Part shown: positions 1-5,668 of the stretch, piece by piece | Layout: the number at the start of each line of letters is the position of its first letter | Numbering within the stretch: the stretch's first letter is position 1 | NCBI GenBank assembly: GCA_947442905.1 | Contig: CANEWV010000085.1 | Location: 1-7,077, forward strand | Reading direction: 5' to 3' | Length of the DNA stretch: 7,077 nt | Origin: Chitinophagaceae bacterium | GTDB taxonomy: Bacteria; Bacteroidota; Bacteroidia; Chitinophagales; Chitinophagaceae | Translations under genes and position numbers: made by a program | The notes under the pieces: model-generated | Databases searched by the model: none | Seen by the model: only the letters and a program-made list of their open reading frames with translations | Told to the model about the DNA's origin: nothing

Positions 1-2
1 TA

Positions 3-254
3 ATGTGACCGCTGCAAGGCGCTATTGTTAATTGGTGTGGTCATAAATATGGTTATCGAAACTTTGATAGTGTTGATCAGAGTAAAAATACTGGTCCTTG
101 GGGCATTTTATTAATGGGAGAATTATTTCAAAACAACCATCACCACAAAAAAGACGATGCCAATTTTGCCAAAAAATGGTTTGAGTTTGATATTACGTAT
201 CAGGTAATGCGATTATTTAATTATTTAGGAATCATACAGTTACGCCGCTCGTAA
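3..254 (+). CDS. Acyl-CoA / fatty-acid desaturase, C-terminal part only (5' end outside window, in-frame TGA at 6-8)
   Basis: This is the C-terminal end of an integral-membrane di-iron fatty-acid desaturase, an enzyme that introduces double bonds into acyl chains at the cytoplasmic membrane. Translation of 9-254 gives about 81 residues. They begin with the conserved block QGAIVNWCGHKYGYRNFD, continue through GPWGILLMGELFQNNHHH (the third histidine box) and DDANFAKKWFEFDITYQVMR, and end LGIIQLRRS before tandem TAA stops at 252-257. These are hallmark C-terminal motifs of the acyl-CoA desaturase family. The third box reads QxxHH rather than HxxHH. The codon at 6-8 is TGA, where relatives, as I recall them, read M-(A/G)-P, so either the gene is broken by a point nonsense mutation or the window edge carries a sequence error. 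The first two histidine boxes and the membrane segments lie upstream and cannot be seen. The next gene starts 20 bases downstream on the same strand, so co-transcription is likely. Family assignment is firm; regioselectivity is unknown. Confidence 0.85.
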
Positions 255-274
255 TAAGGACTAAAGCATATTAG

Positions 275-1174
275 ATGGTCACCATTGCTTTTGACGATAT
301 TTACGCACATCCGCTACCAGAGAATCACCGTTTTCCCATGTTAAAATATGAGCTAATTCCAGCTCAATTACTACATGAAGGCACTTATACTGCTGAGCAG
401 TTTTTTAAGCCTAAAGCATGTGCCCCAGAGGTCATATTAAAAACGCATGATGCGGCTTATTATCAAAAATTAATCTCCTTACAATTAAGTGCTTCTGAAC
501 AAAGAGCAATTGGTTTTCCTCAGTCAGAGGCCCTTATTCAACGAGAGCTCATTATAACACAGGGCACTATCGATTGCAGTATTGCGGCCCTTACAAATGG
601 AATTGCACTCAACGTTGCTGGAGGAACCCATCATGCTTTTGCTGATAGAGGAGAAGGGTTTTGTATACTCAATGATATGTGTGTTGCAGCCAATTATTTA
701 TTGGATCATAAGTATTGTAAGAAAATTATGATTGTGGACTTAGATGTGCATCAAGGTAATGGCACGGCAAAAATCATGGAAAATAATAATCATGTATTTA
801 CATTTAGTATGCATGGCGCAACCAACTATCCTTTCCGTAAAGAAAAATCAGACTTAGATATTGGACTCGCTGATGGAACTATGGGTGAATTGTATTTGTC
901 TATTTTAGAAGATACGCTTCCTAAACTCATAAGTCAAGTAAAACCTGATTTGGTTTTTTATTTATCGGGGGTAGATATTTTGGAAACGGATAAGTTTGGA
1001 AAACTAAAAGTAAGTTTAGACGAGTGTAAACGTCGCGACGAATTTGTACTATCAAGCCTTAAAAAAAATAATATTCCTATTGTTGTAGCACTCGGAGGCG
1101 GCTATTCGCCAGATGTTAAAACAATTGTAGAAGCACATTGCAACACATTTAGATTGGCTGCTGATTTATTTTAA
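275..1174 (+). CDS. Histone deacetylase family (class I/II, AcuC-like) zinc amidohydrolase
   Basis: A 299-residue single-domain, cytosolic zinc-dependent deacylase of the arginase/deacetylase fold. The ATG at 275 puts MVTIAFDDIYAHPLPENHRF exactly where family proteins start. Catalytic features are all present. The tandem histidines of GGTHHAF are at 119-120, and GFCILND at 128-134 corresponds to the substrate-channel Phe region. DLDVHQGNGT at 155-164 supplies zinc ligands D157 and H159, and GVDILETDKFG supplies the third zinc ligand, D234. LGGGY provides the transition-state tyrosine Y277. The fold and residues support hydrolysis of an acetyl-lysine, acetylpolyamine or similar amide; the bacterial substrate cannot be told from sequence. 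An AAGGA at 256-260 lies 14 bases before the start, rather far for a Shine-Dalgarno. The gene sits 20 bases after the desaturase fragment, so it may be the distal gene of that transcript. Its TAA stop overlaps the stop of the convergent receptor gene within TTAA at 1171-1174, leaving no room for a dedicated terminator between them. Confidence 0.93.
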   Translation: MVTIAFDDIYAHPLPENHRFPMLKYELIPAQLLHEGTYTAEQFFKPKACAPEVILKTHDAAYYQKLISLQLSASEQRAIGFPQSEALIQRELIITQGTIDCSIAALTNGIALNVAGGTHHAFADRGEGFCILNDMCVAANYLLDHKYCKKIMIVDLDVHQGNGTAKIMENNNHVFTFSMHGATNYPFRKEKSDLDIGLADGTMGELYLSILEDTLPKLISQVKPDLVFYLSGVDILETDKFGKLKVSLDECKRRDEFVLSSLKKNNIPIVVALGGGYSPDVKTIVEAHCNTFRLAADLF

Positions 1175-3396
1175 AAACTATACCGTAAGCTTGTAACTAA
1201 ATTACTTCCGGCAGCAACAATTCCGGAAGAATACGGCCTGTAGCGTTGATTGGTAATGTTTTCCCATCCAAGGTGTATTTGGAATTTACCAATATTGTAA
1301 TTCGCTTTTAGATTGATTGTATACCAGCTAGGGCAGAATGGTTTTCCATTCTTATCTAACGCATAAATAGCTGTTTTTGCTTTTTCACTAGGCGCTAAAT
1401 TTTCGCTATTTATTTGACCATTAAACTGCGTGTTTAGTTCAAATGCAAACTTATTTTTTTGCCACTGAACAGCACTACTTCCAAATAAAGGTGGTGCATG
1501 CCTAAGCGGTACTTGTTCATTTTTTACATCATCCGTTTCATGTCCTTCTATCCAGTTAAGTTTTGTCTGCCATTTTATGTGCTTATTCAAAAATAGTTCC
1601 CAACCTAATTGTACGCCCCAAACTTTTGCATTCGCTACATTTTGTATGGCGTTTACGCTGCTTTTTGTTCCATCATACATAATAGAGTCTTGCCCGTTAA
1701 AACTAAAAGGTCTATTGGTTAAGGCATTGTTTAGTGTTGTTGTAAAAACAGATAGGTAATAGTTTATTTTTTCTGGTTTATTATACTGTACTCCAATTTC
1801 ATAGTTCCAAGCATATTCCGGTTTTAGTTGATTGTTGGGTACAACAACATTGCCGGGAGCGGATTCAAAAACTTTTCCAATATCATCTATGTTTGGCATT
1901 CTAAAGCCTGTAGAAGCAAGCGCGTTTAGTTGTAAACGTTCGCTAGGTTTAAACACGAGTCCAATATTTCCTGTGAGGTTGCTATTAGTAATGTTGGACG
2001 ATGTAAATGGAAATCTAAAAAACGTAGTATCAAAACTAGCTTTTGTTTGACCTGTGTTGTAGCGTAATCCAGTAGAAAAATTTAGTTTATCATTAATTTC
2101 TTTTTTGTAGCTGGTATACACTGCAAAGGAATTCCAAGTAGCGCCATCGGGATAGCGAGTTGCCACTTTAGTTTGTAGGTTATTTGCAATATTTACATTA
2201 ACAGCTTTTGATCCTACTACATTGCCTACCCATTCTGCTCCGTAAAAAATTTCATCATCTTCATTAATAGCGTTTGTAAAATCTACATTGATTGATGTGG
2301 CGTCTACATTTTCAGTTTGTGTTCTTTGGTTGTTATTGTTTCGTCTACGGTCTATTCTACTTTCTTCATATTGTTGATAAGCGACAACTAGTTTTGCTTC
2401 ATTGTACAAAGCAGTTGTTTTTTTATGCAGTATTTGAAAATTTTGCATGGTCCAAAATTGTGGCCCATAATTCCATTCGGCAAAACGTAAATTACCAGCA
2501 GCATATTCAATTAATCTATCGTAACGTGGAATATTTCCAGTTTTTGAATAATGGAATCCGTATTGAATATCCCAATCCTCGCTTGGTTTATACCTTAATT
2601 TAGTAAGTAGGTTATTTTGATGATACCCAGATTGTTTTTGAATATACGGATTTGTATTTTTTATAACTACATCTTGATTACCAACACGCTCGATATATTC
2701 TTTACGTAAATAATTGTCTTGACCTCCATTTTTACCCATTTGTAAGTCTCCAAAATCACTGGTAGTAAAGCTGGTTAAAAAAGAGAACTTATTTGAAGCA
2801 ATATTTATATTGGCGTGCGCAGTTTTTTCTTGATTGGCAGATGCGTACCTAACAAATGCATCACCTTTTATGAGCGTTTTATTTTCAGTAGAAAATTTTG
2901 GTTGTAGTGTATGAAAGTCCATTACTCCCCCAATAGCGTCACTTCCATACATTAAAGATCCCGGTCCAAAAATAACTTCCGCATCTTCGAGTGCTAAAGG
3001 ATCAAAGGAAATAATATTTTGTAAATTTCCACTTCTGTAAATGGCGTTATTCATTCTCACTCCGTCTACCACCATTAATACACGGTTGGTTGCAAATCCT
3101 CTAATCATTGGGCTACCGCCACCCATCTGACTTTTTTGTATAAATACTTCACCCGTTACACCAATAGCATCAGCCATGGTTTGTGGATTTTGTAAACGTT
3201 GCTGCTTAAAATTAAATTTAGTAATGCGGTTGGGAACTTCATTAATTTTTCTTTCCCAACGGTTGTAATAAACGCTAACGGGGCTTAGGTTATTTGTTGT
3301 GTCTTTGCTTACTTGGGCAAATAAATAGGGAAGCGGTAAGAAAATTAAAATAACAGCTAATATGCTGTTTCTAGTATGGATGTAATTAATCTTCAA
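1171..3396 (-). CDS. TonB-dependent outer-membrane receptor, heme/hemoglobin-receptor-like, substrate uncertain
   Basis: A 741-residue outer-membrane active transporter gated by a plug and energised by TonB. Residues 1-28 form a signal peptide (hydrophobic run SILAVILIFLPLPYLFAQ, cleavage near the AQ). No carboxypeptidase-regulatory-like N-terminal domain is present. The plug spans roughly 55-165 and includes GGGSPMIRGFATNRVLMVVD at 92-111, DGVRMNNAIY at 111-120 and VIFGPGSLMYGSDAIGGV at 141-158. The rest is a 22-strand-type barrel ending NITNQRYRPYSSG and SLRYSF with a terminal Phe. FRMP (498-501) and NNQLKPE (521-527) resemble the FRAP and NPNL boxes of heme receptors, but no histidine lies between them, so heme is a guess. 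The start is TTG: an in-frame TAA sits 6 bases upstream and no ATG occurs before the plug. A possible promoter box lies at 3480-3487. The gene is divergent from the porin and convergent with the deacetylase gene. No SusD partner is adjacent. Confidence 0.92.
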   Translation of the reverse strand: MKINYIHTRNSILAVILIFLPLPYLFAQVSKDTTNNLSPVSVYYNRWERKINEVPNRITKFNFKQQRLQNPQTMADAIGVTGEVFIQKSQMGGGSPMIRGFATNRVLMVVDGVRMNNAIYRSGNLQNIISFDPLALEDAEVIFGPGSLMYGSDAIGGVMDFHTLQPKFSTENKTLIKGDAFVRYASANQEKTAHANINIASNKFSFLTSFTTSDFGDLQMGKNGGQDNYLRKEYIERVGNQDVVIKNTNPYIQKQSGYHQNNLLTKLRYKPSEDWDIQYGFHYSKTGNIPRYDRLIEYAAGNLRFAEWNYGPQFWTMQNFQILHKKTTALYNEAKLVVAYQQYEESRIDRRRNNNNQRTQTENVDATSINVDFTNAINEDDEIFYGAEWVGNVVGSKAVNVNIANNLQTKVATRYPDGATWNSFAVYTSYKKEINDKLNFSTGLRYNTGQTKASFDTTFFRFPFTSSNITNSNLTGNIGLVFKPSERLQLNALASTGFRMPNIDDIGKVFESAPGNVVVPNNQLKPEYAWNYEIGVQYNKPEKINYYLSVFTTTLNNALTNRPFSFNGQDSIMYDGTKSSVNAIQNVANAKVWGVQLGWELFLNKHIKWQTKLNWIEGHETDDVKNEQVPLRHAPPLFGSSAVQWQKNKFAFELNTQFNGQINSENLAPSEKAKTAIYALDKNGKPFCPSWYTINLKANYNIGKFQIHLGWENITNQRYRPYSSGIVAAGSNLVTSLRYSF

Positions 3397-3479
3397 GCCT
3401 ATTTATTGATCGATTTAATTTATACAGTATGAATTATCCCATAATTGTTCATCTCTTTGTTCTATATGGGGTGTTTTTA

Positions 3480-3487
3480 CAAAATTA
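3480..3487 (-). promoter_or_regulatory. Possible Bacteroidota -7 box (TAATTTTG) for the TonB-dependent receptor
   Basis: On the minus strand these bases read TAATTTTG, an exact match to the Bacteroidota sigma-ABfr -7 consensus TAnnTTTG. Transcription would begin a few bases on, giving a leader of roughly 75-80 bases before the TTG start at 3396. The -33 partner is poor: a minus-strand TTG at 3503-3505 is 15 bases away and a TTTG at 3513-3516 is 25 bases away, neither matching the usual 19-21 spacing. An AT-rich eight-base match can occur by chance. Confidence 0.35.
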
Positions 3488-3533
3488 GCGTAAACTTCTC
3501 TTCAATTTTAAGCAAAATCGTAATCGAATCATT

Positions 3534-3541
3534 TAATTTTG
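3534..3541 (+). promoter_or_regulatory. Possible Bacteroidota -7 box (TAATTTTG) for the porin
   Basis: TAATTTTG matches the TAnnTTTG consensus exactly and lies only 4 bases before the first possible ATG (3546). If used, transcription would start at about 3546-3549, giving a leaderless or nearly leaderless mRNA and perhaps favouring the second in-frame ATG at 3552. No clear TTTG occurs 19-21 bases upstream. It mirrors the box at 3480-3487 on the other strand. Confidence 0.3.
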
Positions 3542-3545
3542 TCAG

Positions 3546-4616
3546 ATGTTAATGCGATTGTTGGCTTTTGTCGTTTTGATTCTCATATCAGATTACTCTT
3601 TTTCACAAAGTGATAGCACGGCTAGATTTAAGCTGAGTGGTTATTTAGAAACCTATTATAGTTTTGATTTTTTAAAACCCACAACAACCCCTAAGCCAGA
3701 TTATAATTACAATTATAAAAACCACAATCAGGTAAGTGTAAATCTAGCATTTGTAAAAGCGAATTATACGTCTAAAAAATTTAGATCCAATTTAGCATTG
3801 ATGCTTGGAGATTATGCTAAATATAATTTAAGTAGTGAGCCTGGTTGGGCCAAGCCCTTGTTTGAAGCAAACGTTGGATATAAGCCGTTTAAACAGCAGA
3901 ATATTTGGATTGATGCTGGTGTAATGCCTTCTCACATTGGTTTTGAAAGTGCTATTGGGGGTGATTGCTATAATGTTACCAGGAGTATTTTAGCCGAAAA
4001 TTCGCCGTATTACGAGTCGGGTATTAAGGTAAGTTATACCGACCCCAAACAAAATTTATATATCGCTTTTTTAGTACTTAATGGGTGGCAAAAAATTGAA
4101 ATACCGAGTTCAAATTTTACACCGAGTGTGGGTGTTCAAATAAATTACAAAGCCGCTAAAAATCTCACCCTTAACTACAGCAATTTTATTGGGACCATAA
4201 ACCTTGATCCAGTAAAGGCACTCAGAACTTTTCATAATTTGTTTGCTATATATGAAGCTACGGAGCGCAGCTCTTTTATATTTGGCTTTGATATAGGCAC
4301 TCAAAAATCAAAACAAACAAATACTGCCATTTGGTATACGCCTGTAGTTATTTCAAAAATTAAGCTTAATAGTAAGCATACCATTGCTGGTAGGGTAGAG
4401 TATTATCATGATAAAAATGAAATCATCATTCCTACGGCTACACTTAATGGTTATCAGACTTTTGGGGCATCTATAAATTATGATTATCAAATCTCACCCA
4501 AAATACTTTGGCGTACAGAGCTGAAGCGTTATACTTCAAAAGACCGGGTATTCAACTACACTCAGCAGCAGGGTAATCATACCGCTGGCACCATGGCGTT
4601 TATTGTAAGATTGTAA
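3546..4616 (+). CDS. Outer-membrane beta-barrel porin, BBP2 (OmpL-like) family
   Basis: A 356-residue outer-membrane beta-barrel of the family annotated as putative beta-barrel porin-2, probably a diffusion channel whose substrate is unknown. Residues 1-20 form a signal peptide (RLLAFVVLILISDYSFS) with cleavage near SQ-SDS. The barrel starts FKLSGYLETYYSFDF at 28-42. The most diagnostic stretch is residues 123-159: DAGVMPSHIGFESAIGGD, then NVTRSILAENSPYYESG, a block I recognise as highly conserved in Bacteroidota members. LVLNGWQKI at 176-184 is also typical. Alternating aromatic strands continue to the end. The last residue is Leu (FIVRL) rather than the usual aromatic. Two in-frame starts are possible, ATG at 3546 or 3552; both leave a good signal peptide, and the first is given here. 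The gene is divergent from the TonB-dependent receptor, with 149 bases between them. It is followed by 86 bases and a separate putative promoter before tdh, so it is probably monocistronic. I see no hairpin terminator behind it. Confidence 0.85.
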   Translation: MLMRLLAFVVLILISDYSFSQSDSTARFKLSGYLETYYSFDFLKPTTTPKPDYNYNYKNHNQVSVNLAFVKANYTSKKFRSNLALMLGDYAKYNLSSEPGWAKPLFEANVGYKPFKQQNIWIDAGVMPSHIGFESAIGGDCYNVTRSILAENSPYYESGIKVSYTDPKQNLYIAFLVLNGWQKIEIPSSNFTPSVGVQINYKAAKNLTLNYSNFIGTINLDPVKALRTFHNLFAIYEATERSSFIFGFDIGTQKSKQTNTAIWYTPVVISKIKLNSKHTIAGRVEYYHDKNEIIIPTATLNGYQTFGASINYDYQISPKILWRTELKRYTSKDRVFNYTQQQGNHTAGTMAFIVRL

Positions 4617-4647
4617 GCGACTAAAATTCAAGTTTTTCTCTACAAAA

Positions 4648-4679
4648 TTTGCGTTTAAAAGGGAATGAGCTTAATTTCA
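4648..4679 (+). promoter_or_regulatory. Possible promoter of the tdh-kbl operon (TTTG-N20-TAATTTCA)
   Basis: TTTG at 4648-4651 is followed, after 20 bases, by TAATTTCA at 4672-4679, which matches TAnnTTTG at six of eight positions. The spacing fits the Bacteroidota -33/-7 arrangement. Transcription would begin around 4683-4687, leaving a short A-rich leader of about 20 bases before the tdh ATG at 4703 with no Shine-Dalgarno sequence, as is common in this phylum. Confidence 0.38.
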
Positions 4680-4702
4680 CAAATAATAACAAACATTAGT
4701 TA

Positions 4703-5665
4703 ATGGGAAAGATATTGGTTATTGGCGCAGGTGGGCAATTGGGTACAGAACTTACGAAAGCTTTGGCGGAGAAATTTGGCAATGAAAATATCATCGCTAC
4801 AGATTTTCAGGAAGCGGTAAAAGAAAAATTTAATTATTGCGGGTTTGAAACATTAAACGTGATGGATAAAGCAGCGCTCGCTTCAATTGTTGAAACACAT
4901 AGCGTTACTCAAATCTATCATTTAGCTGCTATACTTTCTGCGGCCGGTGAAAAAAATCCATTACAGGCCTGGGATTTAAATATGGTTGGCTTGCTCAATG
5001 TTTTAGAGATTGCTAAAACTCATACAATAGAAAAAGTATTTTGGCCTAGTTCGATTGCTGTTTTTGGGCCTAATACCATTCAGGAACAAACGCCTCAACA
5101 AATATTTAAAGATCCTAACACAGTGTATGGGATTTCTAAATTAGCGGGTGAACACTGGTGCGAATACTATTACAATACCTACGGCGTAGATGTTAGAAGC
5201 ATTAGGTACCCAGGTTTAATTGGCTATAAATCTTTACCAGGTGGCGGTACAACAGATTATGCGGTTGATATTTATCATAAAGCGGCGTTATCTGAAAAGT
5301 TCACTTGTTTTTTAGATAAAGACACCTATTTGCCCATGATGTATATGGATGATGCCATTAACGCTACATTACAATTAATGGATGCAGATAAAGAAAGTTT
5401 AAGTATCAGAACGAGTTATAATATTTCGGGGATGAGTTTTTCTCCAAAAGAAATTTATGAAAGTATATTGGCTTTTTATCCGAATTTTGAAATTGAATAC
5501 CAGCCTGATTTTAGACAACAAATTGCCGATAGTTGGCCAAACAGTATCGATGATAGTGTTGCTAGAAAAGACTGGAACTGGAAGCCTGCCTACGATTTAA
5601 CAAATATGACAGCTACCATAGTAAAAAATTTGCCAGAATATTTCAATTACAATACAACAAAGTAA
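4703..5665 (+). CDS. tdh: L-threonine 3-dehydrogenase, short-chain-dehydrogenase (epimerase-like) type
   Basis: A 320-residue cytosolic enzyme of the extended SDR / NAD-dependent epimerase family that oxidises L-threonine to 2-amino-3-ketobutyrate with NAD+. It is unrelated to the zinc-dependent Tdh of E. coli. The Rossmann motif GAGGQLG (8-14) follows the first strand, and D34 (NIIATD) at the end of strand two indicates NAD rather than NADP. YHLAAILSAAGEKNPLQAWD at 72-91 is typical of this threonine dehydrogenase subgroup. The catalytic set is S116/S117 (WPSSIAVFGP) and Y142-x3-K146 (VYGISKLAGE). RYPGLIGY at 168-175 and LPMMYMDDAI at 210-219 belong to the substrate-binding lobe. The length is normal for the group. 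Assignment as threonine dehydrogenase, rather than a sugar epimerase, is strongly backed by kbl starting 3 bases after its stop, since KBL uses its product. The ATG at 4703 begins right at the first beta strand, so the start is secure. Confidence 0.93.
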   Translation: MGKILVIGAGGQLGTELTKALAEKFGNENIIATDFQEAVKEKFNYCGFETLNVMDKAALASIVETHSVTQIYHLAAILSAAGEKNPLQAWDLNMVGLLNVLEIAKTHTIEKVFWPSSIAVFGPNTIQEQTPQQIFKDPNTVYGISKLAGEHWCEYYYNTYGVDVRSIRYPGLIGYKSLPGGGTTDYAVDIYHKAALSEKFTCFLDKDTYLPMMYMDDAINATLQLMDADKESLSIRTSYNISGMSFSPKEIYESILAFYPNFEIEYQPDFRQQIADSWPNSIDDSVARKDWNWKPAYDLTNMTATIVKNLPEYFNYNTTK

Positions 5666-5668
5666 TTT

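Noticed and set aside
6..8. TGA read as glycine or selenocysteine in the desaturase.
   Set aside because: All other reading frames are full length under the standard code without internal TGA. The gene set is that of Bacteroidota, which do not use that recoding, and no selenocysteine element or reason for it is visible.
1205..1229. Inverted repeat CTTCCGG / CCGGAAG with an 11-base loop, 31 bases after the deacetylase-family stop, considered as its terminator.
   Set aside because: No T-run follows on either strand. The arms come from codons of the conserved receptor motif S-S-G-I-V-A-A-G-S, so the protein sequence explains the symmetry.
1577..2603. Plus-strand open frames of 60-103 codons at 1577-1759, 1832-2050 and 2292-2603.
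   Set aside because: They lie fully inside the well-supported minus-strand receptor gene. Their translations are rich in Cys, Phe and Tyr with no recognisable domain, as expected for antisense shadows.
3420..3452. Ten-codon minus-strand frame (MNNYGIIHTV) in the receptor leader, considered as a leader peptide.
   Set aside because: A frame this short is expected by chance. It has no residue run suggesting attenuation, and its purine-rich upstream sequence directly abuts the ATG, too close for a ribosome-binding site.
4110..4304. Minus-strand open frame of 64 codons inside the porin gene.
   Set aside because: It is antisense to a conserved porin and has no recognisable motif or start signal.
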